A stretch of DNA of 42,587 bases from Eubacterium sp. (GCA_017539165.1 JAFYHN010000043.1:1-42587), one strand, 5' to 3'. Shown: positions 16,222-23,596, numbered from the stretch's first letter. Translations and numbers: made by a program. The notes: generated by a model not told the origin, from the letters alone.

Positions 16222-16992
16222 ATGGGTAGAGATACATTTGCACAAAATAGATTCATTCTTTCCGAACTTATAAAAAAAGGTATTCGATTAAAATACAGAA
16301 GATCATATCTCGGTATTCTCTGGTCTCTTCTGGAACCTCTGCTCACAATGATAGTTCTGACTATTGTCTTCGGAACACTTATGGGCGAGAAAAGTAAGAG
16401 TTTTCCAGTATATATTTTGTCAGGTAGATTGCTGTATGGATTCTTTTCACAATCTACAACAGCGGCACTTAAGTCTATAAGAGCTAACAGTTCTATTATA
16501 AAGAAGGTTTATGTACCAAAACTTCTTTATCCGGTGTCATCCATACTATTTAATTATATTATATTCTTGATCTCACTTATCGTACTGGCTATTGTATCTA
16601 TGGTGTTGGGAGTATTCCCTACAGTATACCTTGTGCAGGCTGTTCCGGTTCTTTTGGTTCTGCTTTTTCTGAGTATGGGCTGCGGACTGGTGCTCTCTAC
16701 AGTAGGAGTGTTCTTCAGGGATATGGAATATCTCTGGAATGTTGCGCTCATGCTTATAATGTATACTTGTGCGATATTCTATAGAGCAGAGAAACTTCTT
16801 CATAGCAGATGGAGTTTTGTACTTAAGTACAATCCGCTCTTCTGTGTTATAGACAGTTTCAGAAGTGCTCTTTTTGGAAATATGATCAATGTTAAATATT
16901 TCGCATATGCAACTTTCTTCGGACTTGTTATGACAGTGATCGGAGTGGTTGTATTCAGAAAGAACGAAGATAAGTTTATCTTGGAGATATAG
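16222..16992 (+). CDS. Polysaccharide-type ABC-2 transporter permease
   Basis: Membrane subunit of 256 residues with about six spans. The N-terminus (LIKKGIRLKYRRSYLGILWSLLEPL) is the classic start of ABC-2 permeases that export O-antigen, capsule or teichoic acid (Wzm/TagG/KpsM group). AAGGAG lies 11 bases before the ATG. The matching ATPase begins 11 bases after the stop. I infer export of an undecaprenyl-linked glycan, since the partner ATPase is of the KpsT/TagH type and UppP follows. No glycosyltransferase is in the window, so the substrate is unknown. Confidence 0.85.
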   Translation: MGRDTFAQNRFILSELIKKGIRLKYRRSYLGILWSLLEPLLTMIVLTIVFGTLMGEKSKSFPVYILSGRLLYGFFSQSTTAALKSIRANSSIIKKVYVPKLLYPVSSILFNYIIFLISLIVLAIVSMVLGVFPTVYLVQAVPVLLVLLFLSMGCGLVLSTVGVFFRDMEYLWNVALMLIMYTCAIFYRAEKLLHSRWSFVLKYNPLFCVIDSFRSALFGNMINVKYFAYATFFGLVMTVIGVVVFRKNEDKFILEI

Positions 16993-17002
16993 AGGACATA
17001 TT

Positions 17003-17740
17003 ATGCAGGATGCTGTTCTGAAGGTTGATAATGTCAGTATGAAGTTCAACCTTAGTAAAGAAAAACATGATTCTCTCAAGGAATACTTTATAGCTTTAAT
17101 GAAGAATGAGCTTAAGTATAATGAGTTCTGGGCACTGTCAGATGTGTCATTTGAACTTCAAAAGGGAGACCGTTTAGGAATATTAGGATATAATGGAGCC
17201 GGTAAGTCTACTCTTTTGAAAGTTATAGCTGGTGTTTTCAGACCTACAGTTGGAAGTGTTACCCGAGAGGGGGTACTAGCTCCTCTGATAGAGCTGGGGG
17301 CGGGATTTGATCCTCAGTATACCGGACTTGAAAACATATATCTGTATGGAGCGTGTCTCGGATACAGTCATAAGTTTATCGATGAAAAGCTTCAGGAGAT
17401 CATAGATTTTTCTGAGCTGAAAGAATTCATTGATGTTCCACTGAAAAACTATTCATCGGGAATGAAAGCCAGACTTGGATTCGCTATAGCAACGATCGTT
17501 GAACCTGATATGCTTATTCTTGATGAAGTGCTCTCTGTAGGAGATGCAAAGTTCAGAAAGAAGAGTGAAAAAAAACTGATGTCGCTTCTGGATAAAGGTG
17601 TTACGGTATTGTTTGTTTCTCATAATACCGAACAGGTAAGAAGAATATGTAACAAGGCGATAATTCTTGATAAAGGAAAGATTATCTGCTCAGGTGATGT
17701 GGAACACGTAACAGATGAATACGACAAACTATCTCTTTGA
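17003..17740 (+). CDS. Polysaccharide-type ABC transporter ATP-binding protein
   Basis: ATPase subunit of 245 residues in the KpsT/TagH/Wzt family. It shows Walker A GYNGAGKST, the family-typical LIELGAGFDPQYTGLENIYLYG block, signature YSSGMKARLGF, Walker B MLILDEVLSVGD, and the H-loop VSHN. It ends shortly after the nucleotide-binding domain, so it lacks the C-terminal carbohydrate-binding domain of long Wzt proteins. ATG 17003 is chosen because AGAGGA lies six bases upstream and the protein aligns from there; an in-frame upstream ATG at 16949 lies inside the permease gene. Confidence 0.88.
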   Translation: MQDAVLKVDNVSMKFNLSKEKHDSLKEYFIALMKNELKYNEFWALSDVSFELQKGDRLGILGYNGAGKSTLLKVIAGVFRPTVGSVTREGVLAPLIELGAGFDPQYTGLENIYLYGACLGYSHKFIDEKLQEIIDFSELKEFIDVPLKNYSSGMKARLGFAIATIVEPDMLILDEVLSVGDAKFRKKSEKKLMSLLDKGVTVLFVSHNTEQVRRICNKAIILDKGKIICSGDVEHVTDEYDKLSL

Positions 17741-17774
17741 CAGATATTGATTTGTAATGTTATCATAGGTCATG

Positions 17775-17801
17775 AGGTGTCAGAAGTGTCTTTTGACACC
17801 T
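17775..17801. repeat. Inverted repeat upstream of uppP
   Basis: AGGTGTCA (17775-17782) and TGACACCT (17794-17801), with a GTGTC copy in the loop so that GTGTC occurs twice and GACAC once. No T-tract follows, so it could be an operator or an RNA hairpin rather than a terminator. Confidence 0.45.
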
Positions 17802-17823
17802 AAATCATTATACGGGGGTCGTG

Positions 17824-18738
17824 ATGGTTTTTCTTGAATTAATAAAGGTCATATTTTTAGGTATCATAGAGGGTATAACTGAGTGGCTGCCTATAAGCAG
17901 TACCGGACATATGCTTCTGGTGGATGATTTCATCAAATTGAACTCGAAACCTGAATTTAAAGAAATGTTTTTTGTTGTTATCCAGCTTGGTGCTATACTT
18001 GCAGTCATTTATATGTACTGGAGCAGATTGTGGCCTTTTAGAATTGTTAAAGACAACAAAGTGCCAGTCATAATCCATAAAGGTAAAAAGAGAAAAGATG
18101 CCAGATGGAAGAATGAGATCAGGATAGGAAAGGTAGGAATAAGCCGAGCTATCATTCGCATGTGGGTAAAGGTTATAGTAGCCACGATGCCTGCTGCGAT
18201 TGTTGGACTTCTCTTGGATGACTGGATGGAAAAATATGCTCATAACGGACTTGTAATATCAGTTGCGCTTATCGTATACGGAGTTCTCTTTATTCTTGTG
18301 GAAAACAGAAATGAAAGAAGAACTACTAATAAGACTAAGTTCAGTCACCTTACATATATGGATGCACTTGAACTCGGATTGTTTCAGGCGTTGGCTATAG
18401 TTCCGGGAACTTCCAGATCGGGAGCTACGATAGTTGGAGGCCTTACTCTTGGAGTTTCAAGACGTCTTGCAACAGAGTTTTCTTTCTTTATGAGTATACC
18501 GATCATGTTCGGCTGGAGCCTCATAAAGATTATAAAGTTTGGAATGCATTACTCTGCAATGGAGTTTGTAGAACTTATATTCGGAATGTTGGTTGCGTTT
18601 CTTGTATCTGTAGTAGCTATCAAGTTCCTTATGGGATATATAAAGAAGAATAACTTCAAGGTGTTCGGTATATATAGGATAGTTCTCGGACTCCTTGTAA
18701 TGGTTATTTTCATTGTTAAAGGGATAATCGGAAATTAG
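17824..18738 (+). CDS. uppP: Undecaprenyl-diphosphatase
   Basis: Membrane phosphatase of the BacA/UppP family, 304 residues. It recycles undecaprenyl pyrophosphate to the monophosphate carrier used for peptidoglycan and wall glycans. The two family signatures are intact: EGITEWLPISSTGHM (residues 16-30) and PGTSRSGATI (about 196-205). A Lys/Arg-rich loop of roughly 40 residues (KDNKVPVIIHKGKKRKDARWK) lies between spans 2 and 3. ATG 17824 is chosen with GGGGG five bases upstream; GTG 17821 is the alternative. It follows the glycan exporter, consistent with shared lipid-carrier metabolism. Confidence 0.92.
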   Translation: MVFLELIKVIFLGIIEGITEWLPISSTGHMLLVDDFIKLNSKPEFKEMFFVVIQLGAILAVIYMYWSRLWPFRIVKDNKVPVIIHKGKKRKDARWKNEIRIGKVGISRAIIRMWVKVIVATMPAAIVGLLLDDWMEKYAHNGLVISVALIVYGVLFILVENRNERRTTNKTKFSHLTYMDALELGLFQALAIVPGTSRSGATIVGGLTLGVSRRLATEFSFFMSIPIMFGWSLIKIIKFGMHYSAMEFVELIFGMLVAFLVSVVAIKFLMGYIKKNNFKVFGIYRIVLGLLVMVIFIVKGIIGN

Positions 18739-18751
18739 TCGAAAAATTCCC

Positions 18752-18781
18752 TTGACTTCTTTTGTATTACTATGTTATCCT
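18752..18781 (+). promoter_or_regulatory. rpmG-secE-nusG operon promoter
   Basis: -35 TTGACT (18752-18757) and -10 TATCCT (18776-18781), 18-bp spacer. A leader of about 130 bases follows before rpmG. Confidence 0.55.
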
Positions 18782-18788
18782 AACACTT

Positions 18789-18842
18789 GCGTTTCTGTAC
18801 GCACTTCTTTTGGTGTGCATTTTCGGTTATCCCAGCCGGCAC
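18789..18842 (+). promoter_or_regulatory. Structured leader of the rpmG operon
   Basis: Two possible hairpins: GCGT/ACGC (18789-18802), and GTGC...GCAC (18815-18842) with an inner CGG/CCG pair. The remainder to 18905 contains a CCTTAAGG palindrome but no recognised riboswitch. No known ribosomal leader motif was recognised. Confidence 0.3.
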
Positions 18843-18918
18843 TCCTTAAGGTTACCCTATCTACGTGCAGAACAATAGGTTAAATTGTTATAAGTTTAAA
18901 TATTGGAGGTAGAGATCC

Positions 18919-19068
18919 ATGCGCGTTAAGATCACACTTGCATGCGAAGAATGTAAGCAGCGTAATTATAATCTTACAAAGGACAAGAAGTTACATCCAG
19001 ATAGAATGGAAACAAAAAAGTACTGCAAGTTCTGTAAGAAGCACACAATGCACAAAGAAACAAAATAA
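18919..19068 (+). CDS. rpmG: 50S ribosomal protein L33
   Basis: Ribosomal protein of 49 residues. It reads [18 protein letters not shown] and ends with [10 protein letters not shown]. Two Cys pairs, CEEC (residues 9-12) and CKFC (36-39), form the zinc-ribbon (C+) version of L33. GGAGG lies about ten bases upstream of ATG 18919. It is first in an operon with secE, nusG, rplK and rplA, the usual order in Firmicutes. Confidence 0.95.
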   Translation: MRVKITLACEECKQRNYNLTKDKKLHPDRMETKKYCKFCKKHTMHKETK

Positions 19069-19086
19069 TTAAGCGAGGTGATTATT

Positions 19087-19290
19087 ATGTCAGAAAAGAA
19101 AGAAGCATCACCTGCTCTTAAAAGAAGCTGGTTTCAAGAATTGAAAGCAGAGTTCGGCAAGATTTCTTGGCCGAAGAGAAACGACCTGTTTAAAGAAGCA
19201 GCAGTTGTTCTTGTATCTGCTATACTCATTGGTGTTATTATTGTAATAATTGACTGGTTGCTCGAAATGGGCCTTCAGTTCATTATGTAG
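19087..19290 (+). CDS. secE: Preprotein translocase subunit SecE
   Basis: Small subunit of the SecYEG channel, 67 residues with one C-terminal membrane span (about 39-60). The conserved cytoplasmic block WFQELKAEFGKISWPKRNDLFKEA is typical, with the KISWP motif. ATG 19087 is preferred over GTG 19078 because GCGAGGTG is then a properly spaced ribosome binding site. nusG follows 11 bases later. Confidence 0.94.
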   Translation: MSEKKEASPALKRSWFQELKAEFGKISWPKRNDLFKEAAVVLVSAILIGVIIVIIDWLLEMGLQFIM

Positions 19291-19301
19291 GCGGTGATAA
19301 T

Positions 19302-19970
19302 ATGACAGATGAAATGAATTTAGAGAGTGAAGTAACTCCTGAGGATATTAATCCGGAAGTGTCAGGCGTTGAAGAAGAGAATGCTTTAGAGACACCTGAA
19401 GAGGAAGTTTCTGAAACTCCACGTAAGAAGTCAGCAAATATAAAACAACAGGGCGACGACGATCCGCACTGGTACGTTGTTCATACTTATTCAGGTTATG
19501 AGAACAAGGTTAAAGCCGACATCGAGAAGACTATTGAGAATAGAAAGCTTCAGGATCAGATGTTCGAAGTAATGGTTCCTGTTACGGACGTTACTGAGGT
19601 CAAAAACGGCGTTAAGAAGACTATGTCCAAGAAGATTTTTCCTGGATATGTTCTTGTGCATATGATAAAGAACGACGTTACCTGGTATGTCGTAAGAAAT
19701 ACCAGAGGAGTTACAGGATTTGTTGGTCCTGGATCTGAACCAGTTCCTCTCACAGAGATTGAGATGAGAAAGCTTGGCGTTAAGACATCAGATATTGTTA
19801 TCGATGTTGAAATAGGTGATACTATTAAAGTTATCGCTGGTGCCTGGGAAGGAACTGTTGGAAAGATTAAGACTATAAGTCGTACAAAGCAGTCTGTAAC
19901 GATCGATATGGATATATTTGGTCGTTCAACAGATGTTGAGATCAGTCTGGATGATATCCAGAAATTATAA
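19302..19970 (+). CDS. nusG: Transcription termination/antitermination protein NusG
   Basis: RNA polymerase-associated factor for pausing and processivity, 222 residues. The NGN domain starts at about residue 56 (HWYVVHTYSGYENKV) and continues through KIFPGYVLVHM and WYVVRNTRGVTGFVG. The KOW domain near 170-205 reads DTIKVIAGAWEGTVGKI. The first ~50 residues are an acidic, low-complexity extension not found in Bacillus or E. coli NusG, which are about 175-180 residues long. GGCGGTG precedes the ATG. The NGN and KOW domains look complete, so function should be normal. Confidence 0.94.
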   Translation: MTDEMNLESEVTPEDINPEVSGVEEENALETPEEEVSETPRKKSANIKQQGDDDPHWYVVHTYSGYENKVKADIEKTIENRKLQDQMFEVMVPVTDVTEVKNGVKKTMSKKIFPGYVLVHMIKNDVTWYVVRNTRGVTGFVGPGSEPVPLTEIEMRKLGVKTSDIVIDVEIGDTIKVIAGAWEGTVGKIKTISRTKQSVTIDMDIFGRSTDVEISLDDIQKL

Positions 19971-19981
19971 TTTATGTTATT

Positions 19982-20026
19982 AACTCTATAAGAGTTGATA
20001 TATAAGTGGAAGGGGAACGACACCCC
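19982..20026 (+). promoter_or_regulatory. rplK leader hairpins
   Basis: AACTCT/AGAGTT (19982-19987, 19991-19996), then GGGG/CCCC (20012-20015, 20023-20026), in the 85-base gap between nusG and rplK. In many bacteria L1 binds the mRNA leader of the L11 operon; whether this is such a site is inference. Confidence 0.3.
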
Positions 20027-20055
20027 GCTACATACCACAAAGGAGGAATAAAAAA

Positions 20056-20481
20056 ATGGCTAAAAAAGTCGAAGGTTACATCAAGTTACAGATACCTGCA
20101 GGTAAAGCAACACCGGCACCTCCGGTTGGTCCTGCTCTTGGTCAGCATGGTGTAAATATCGTTGATTTCACAAAGCAGTTCAACGATAGAACAGCTGATA
20201 AGGGTGATATGATCATTCCTGTAGTTATCACAGTATACGCAGACAGAAGTTTCACATTCATTACCAAGACTCCTCCTGCAGCAGTTCTTATTAAGAAGGC
20301 AGCAGGTATTCAGAAGGCGTCAGGTGAGCCTAACAAGAAGAAGGTAGCTAAGATTACCAAGGCTCAGGTACAGGAAATAGCTGAAATCAAGATGCCAGAT
20401 CTCAATGCAGCATCAATCGAGACAGCTATGAGTATGATAGCAGGTACTGCTCGCTCAATGGGCGTTGAAGTAGTTGACTAA
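20056..20481 (+). CDS. rplK: 50S ribosomal protein L11
   Basis: L11 of the large subunit stalk base, 141 residues. The N-terminal domain has the proline-rich [19 protein letters not shown] motif contacted by factors and thiopeptides. The C-terminal RNA-binding domain includes [18 protein letters not shown] and ends [14 protein letters not shown] strong AAAGGAGG lies upstream. rplA follows after 17 bases. Confidence 0.97.
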   Translation: MAKKVEGYIKLQIPAGKATPAPPVGPALGQHGVNIVDFTKQFNDRTADKGDMIIPVVITVYADRSFTFITKTPPAAVLIKKAAGIQKASGEPNKKKVAKITKAQVQEIAEIKMPDLNAASIETAMSMIAGTARSMGVEVVD

Positions 20482-20498
20482 TTGGGAGGTAATGAATA

Positions 20499-21206
20499 AT
20501 GAAAAAAAGCAAGAGATATGCTGAGGTTATCAAGCTCGTTGATAAGAACAAGCTTTATGACCTTGAAGAGGCTGCAGAGATTATAAAAAAGACGGCAAAT
20601 GCAAAGTTCGATGAAACAATCGAGGCTCATTTGAAGCTTGGTGTTGATGGACGTCATGCAGATCAGCAGGTTCGTGGTGCAGTTGTACTTCCTCACGGAA
20701 CTGGTAAAGAAGTAAAGGTCCTCGTTTTTGCCAAGGGAGATAAGGTTGATCAGGCACTTGCAGCCGGAGCGGATTACGCAGGCGGAGAAGAGCTTGTACC
20801 AAAGATTCAGAATGAAGGATGGCTTGATTTTGATGTTGTTATCGCTACACCTGACATGATGGGTGTTGTTGGACGTCTTGGTCGTGTACTTGGTCCTAAG
20901 GGACTTATGCCAAATCCTAAGGCTGGTACAGTTACTCCTGATGTTGTTAAGGCTATTGAAGATGTTAAGGCTGGTAAGATTGAGTACAGACTTGATAAGG
21001 CAAATATCATCCACGTTCCAGTTGGAAAGGCTTCTTTCTCAGCTGAGCAGATAGCTGATAACTATAAGGCACTTATGGATGCAGTTGTTAAGGCTAAGCC
21101 TTCAAGTGCAAAAGGACAGTACCTTAAGAGCGTTACTATCGCTTCAACAATGGGACCTGGACTTAAACTTAACCCTAATAAGTTCTCAGGACAGGCTGCT
21201 GAGTAA
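20499..21206 (+). CDS. rplA: 50S ribosomal protein L1
   Basis: L1 of the large-subunit stalk, 235 residues, normal length. Typical blocks are [46 protein letters not shown] (the L1 signature) and [15 protein letters not shown] near the end. GGGAGG lies upstream of the ATG. A strong terminator follows directly and the next gene is a response regulator, so rplJ and rplL are not in this operon. Confidence 0.97.
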   Translation: MKKSKRYAEVIKLVDKNKLYDLEEAAEIIKKTANAKFDETIEAHLKLGVDGRHADQQVRGAVVLPHGTGKEVKVLVFAKGDKVDQALAAGADYAGGEELVPKIQNEGWLDFDVVIATPDMMGVVGRLGRVLGPKGLMPNPKAGTVTPDVVKAIEDVKAGKIEYRLDKANIIHVPVGKASFSAEQIADNYKALMDAVVKAKPSSAKGQYLKSVTIASTMGPGLKLNPNKFSGQAAE

Positions 21207-21232
21207 TCGTTTATTTACTCATATATATATTC

Positions 21233-21265
21233 GCGGAACCGAAAAAAGTCGGTTCCGCTTTTTTT
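21233..21265 (+). terminator. rplK-rplA operon terminator
   Basis: GCGGAACCGA (21233-21242) and TCGGTTCCGC (21249-21258), 6-base loop, followed by seven T. Confidence 0.92.
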
Positions 21266-21278
21266 CGTGCTGATTTTC

Positions 21279-21287
21279 TGTTATACT
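21279..21287 (+). promoter_or_regulatory. Extended -10 promoter for the LytTR two-component operon
   Basis: TGT followed by TATACT (21282-21287), shortly after the rplA terminator. Downstream is a 12-bp palindrome ATTAACGTTAAT (21300-21311). Confidence 0.45.
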
Positions 21288-21333
21288 TAATATTTGTATA
21301 TTAACGTTAATTATAGGAGGTGGCGAAAGACAA

Positions 21334-22035
21334 TTGATTGTAGCAGTTTGCGATGACAACAGAGGGTGCAGGCGTGAGATTAAAGCAGAGTGTGAAAAAA
21401 TCCTTAAAAGTAGTGATATAAAGTTTGATATTCATGAATTCAGTAATGTGCGTGCACTTATGAAAGAGCTTTCGAATATTGATATATTGCTTTTGGATAT
21501 AGAGCTCGGAGAAGATAGCGGCATCGAGGTGAAGAATTATATCGAGGAGAATGAACTTGATATAATAATTATTTTTATTTCCGGATATACGGCACATATG
21601 CCGGAATCATTCGGTTTAAATGTTATGGGATTTATAGATAAAACCGATATATCAGGAATGCTTCCTAAGTATATGGAAAAAGCTCTTACCAGAAAGGGCA
21701 ATGTTACTGGCTTCATCGGAACTATAGATGTAAGAAATATTAAGTATATTCAGTCAAATGGTGTATATGTGGATATAGTCAAAAATGACGACACTAAAGT
21801 TTTGTATCGTGCGACAATGAAAGAGATGGAAACAAAACTGACGGGTCTGAATTTTAGCAGGGCGCATAGATCCTATATCATCAATCTAAAGTATGTCAGC
21901 AGGATAGATGCAGGACTGGACGGAAGCAGATATGCCTTTTTGGGAAATGATAAAATAAAGATATCGAAAAGACGGTATCCTTCATTCAGAAAAGAGTTTT
22001 CTGATTTTAGCAGAAAGCGAGCGGGGTATATGTGA
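21334..22035 (+). CDS. LytTR family response regulator (AgrA/ComE-like)
   Basis: DNA-binding response regulator of 233 residues. The receiver domain (1-120) has the acidic pair Asp7-Asp8, phospho-acceptor Asp55 in LLLDIELGEDSG, and a Lys near 98 (GFIDKTD). The LytTR domain (about 130-230) includes DVRNIKYIQSNGVYVDI, FSRAHRSYIINLKYV and KISKRRYP. The only in-frame start that keeps the receiver intact is TTG 21334, with AGGAGG 13 bases upstream, a long spacing. The stop overlaps the kinase start as TGATG. Regulators of this kind usually bind tandem sites about 21-22 bp apart, matching the array at 23350-23428. Confidence 0.9.
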   Translation: MIVAVCDDNRGCRREIKAECEKILKSSDIKFDIHEFSNVRALMKELSNIDILLLDIELGEDSGIEVKNYIEENELDIIIIFISGYTAHMPESFGLNVMGFIDKTDISGMLPKYMEKALTRKGNVTGFIGTIDVRNIKYIQSNGVYVDIVKNDDTKVLYRATMKEMETKLTGLNFSRAHRSYIINLKYVSRIDAGLDGSRYAFLGNDKIKISKRRYPSFRKEFSDFSRKRAGYM

Positions 22036-23297
22036 TGGAGCTTTATTTTGTTTATTTGTGGGGATTGCTTGAGTCACTAAAAATATTCTTGGTGTTCCAT
22101 TTTGTTATGGGATTTCAGCACAGGAAGAATATTTTTGTTTATCTTGTTGTGTTATATCCGACTGTTGCTCTTCCTTGGGCGGCTGTGCATGATCCGACTA
22201 ACTTGCCGATATACAAAGCTATCTGGTTATTTGTTTTTCCAATCATATTCTTCAGTGGTAAGTTAGTTCCCAAAACTGTATTTGCGATGGTAGTGACTAC
22301 GCTTATATCTATATTTGATATAATCGTAATAAATGGTCTGACGATATTAAGAGTTCCAGCTTCTATAATGTCAGATTTAGGAACTGCGATCTCATTTTTG
22401 CTGATTGTGATCATTGCGATGTTGAGCCGCAAATACAATAAAACAGTGAATGAAGCTATAATGTCATTTAAACCGATCATGAATGCTGGAGTATTCATGG
22501 TGTCATTCATTCTTTATATATGGGTTGGAATGCTTGAGATCATGTTTCGGGCAGAAGCTGAAAGCAGACTATCCGAGTTTATATCTGTAATCAGTATCAT
22601 TGTAGCTGCAGTTACGGCATTTCTGGTTACAATGGGACTATACTATATTACCAGAATCAGACAGATGACGGCAATAGATGAATATAAGAGTAAACTTCTG
22701 GATATTAATCAGCAGTATGTAGATGCTTTGATAGAAAGAGAACGAGATCTTAGAGGTTATAGGCATGATTTTAATAACCATATGATTTTGATAAAAAGTA
22801 TTGCTTCTGAGCATAGTGATAGTGAGATAGTCAAATACATAGATAGCATATTTAGTAAATATGAGATTAAAAATGTTATCTCTGTGGGAAATAAGATAGC
22901 GGACTTATTTGTAAATAAAGTTCTGAGCGAGATGTCCGGTGAAGAGGATTTTGTCTGTGATGTAAAAGGGAAGATCCCATCTCAGTTCAGGATGGATAAT
23001 GTAGATATGTGTACGCTTATGTCGAACATCATGGATAATGTTCAGGAGGCGCTTAAAAAGTTTAAAGGAAAAAAGAAACTAAAGATTGAGATATCACATT
23101 ATGAGCAGATGCTTTATATAGACGTAAATAATTCTGCACTGCCGGAGGATAAAGCACTCATGTCATTAAAGAAAGAACCCGGTCATGGATTTGGGGTAAA
23201 AAAAATAAGAGATGTTGTCGAAAGAAATGGAGGAGTGGTCCAATGGGTCTACGATGACAACATGATGTTACTAAAGATTGAACTGCCAATAAGATAA
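22035..23297 (+). CDS. AgrC/ComD-like GHKL sensor histidine kinase
   Basis: Membrane sensor kinase of 420 residues. About six or seven membrane spans fill residues 1-207, then a dimerisation helix with RGYRHDFNNHM holding the phospho-acceptor His244. The ATPase part has the N-box SNIMDNVQEALKKF (330-343) and a glycine-rich GHGFGVKKI near 386-394. This fits the HPK10 class that pairs with LytTR regulators and often senses small peptides. ATG 22035 overlaps the regulator stop. The operon ends at the hairpin 23301-23336. No AgrB-like processing protease is nearby, so an Agr-type cyclic signal is not supported. Confidence 0.9.
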   Translation: MELYFVYLWGLLESLKIFLVFHFVMGFQHRKNIFVYLVVLYPTVALPWAAVHDPTNLPIYKAIWLFVFPIIFFSGKLVPKTVFAMVVTTLISIFDIIVINGLTILRVPASIMSDLGTAISFLLIVIIAMLSRKYNKTVNEAIMSFKPIMNAGVFMVSFILYIWVGMLEIMFRAEAESRLSEFISVISIIVAAVTAFLVTMGLYYITRIRQMTAIDEYKSKLLDINQQYVDALIERERDLRGYRHDFNNHMILIKSIASEHSDSEIVKYIDSIFSKYEIKNVISVGNKIADLFVNKVLSEMSGEEDFVCDVKGKIPSQFRMDNVDMCTLMSNIMDNVQEALKKFKGKKKLKIEISHYEQMLYIDVNNSALPEDKALMSLKKEPGHGFGVKKIRDVVERNGGVVQWVYDDNMMLLKIELPIR

Positions 23298-23300
23298 AAA

Positions 23301-23336
23301 TGGTACAAAGGAGGAGGCCTTTGTATCATTTTTTTT
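23301..23336 (+). terminator. Terminator of the two-component operon
   Basis: TGGTACAAAGG (23301-23311) pairs with CCTTTGTATCA (23318-23328), one G-U pair, 6-base loop, then eight T. Confidence 0.9.
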
Positions 23337-23349
23337 GTCATTATCATTT

Positions 23350-23428
23350 CCCGTTTATAACATTTTTGGAGCCCGTTTATAACATCAAAGAAACCCGCTA
23401 GTAACAAAAATACCCCCGCTTGTAACAA
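23350..23428 (+). repeat. Tandem array of four 14-bp elements, candidate LytTR binding sites
   Basis: CCCGTTTATAACAT at 23350-23363 and 23372-23385, CCCGCTAGTAACAA at 23394-23407, CCCGCTTGTAACAA at 23415-23428. Start-to-start distances are 22, 22 and 21 bp, two helical turns. The shared pattern is CCCG(C/T)TnnTAACA, with A in place of the T in copy 3. The array ends five bases before a -35 element. Known AgrA/ComE sites are direct repeats of similar spacing near promoters, so binding by the adjacent LytTR regulator is likely but inferred. Confidence 0.85.
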
Positions 23429-23433
23429 ATGGG

Positions 23434-23462
23434 TTGATTGTATAAAGTGATAAATATATATT
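23434..23462 (+). promoter_or_regulatory. Promoter behind the repeat array
   Basis: TTGATT (23434-23439), 17-bp spacer, TATATT (23457-23462). It would start transcription about 55 bases before the 19-codon ORF. Confidence 0.6.
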
Positions 23463-23523
23463 GGATATGCGGCAATAAATTGGATATATTGAACAAAAAA
23501 TGATGCGAAAGGAGGTATATATT

Positions 23524-23583
23524 ATGATTTATGGCGATTGCGAAGTAGTAATGGAAATTGTAAAAAGACTTTTTGGTTTATAA
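23524..23583 (+). CDS. 19-residue peptide ORF (candidate signal or leader peptide)
   Basis: The ORF encodes MIYGDCEVVMEIVKRLFGL and ends in TAA. AAAGGAGG (23508-23515) sits eight bases before the ATG, as good a ribosome binding site as any in the window. It lies behind the repeat array and promoter and 66 bases before the VTC-domain gene. The peptide has one Cys (position 6) and a hydrophobic C-terminal half with KR, possibly an amphipathic helix. There is no signal sequence and no AgrD-like tail. Roles that fit are a pheromone, a membrane-active peptide, or a translated leader. I do not recognise a family; being translated is supported only by the start signals and context. Confidence 0.5.
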   Translation: MIYGDCEVVMEIVKRLFGL

Positions 23584-23596
23584 GAAATACGTTATA

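Noticed and set aside
16573-17079. 168-residue minus-strand ORF
   Set aside because: Antisense to the exporter permease and the start of its ATPase; rich in Cys, His and Asn with no recognised motif.
17775-17801. Terminator after the exporter ATPase
   Set aside because: The hairpin has no T-tract on either strand, so it is listed only as an inverted repeat.
20478-21014. 178-residue minus-strand ORF
   Set aside because: Fully antisense to rplA, which is certain by its L1 signature; codon bias of rplA creates the open antisense frame.
23350-23428. CRISPR-like array
   Set aside because: Repeats are 14 bp with 7-8 bp spacers, only four copies, no cas genes; spacing fits regulator binding sites instead.
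21334-23583. Agr-type quorum system
   Set aside because: Kinase and regulator fit, but no AgrB protease is present and the 19-residue ORF lacks AgrD features (amphipathic leader, Cys-containing core, acidic tail).
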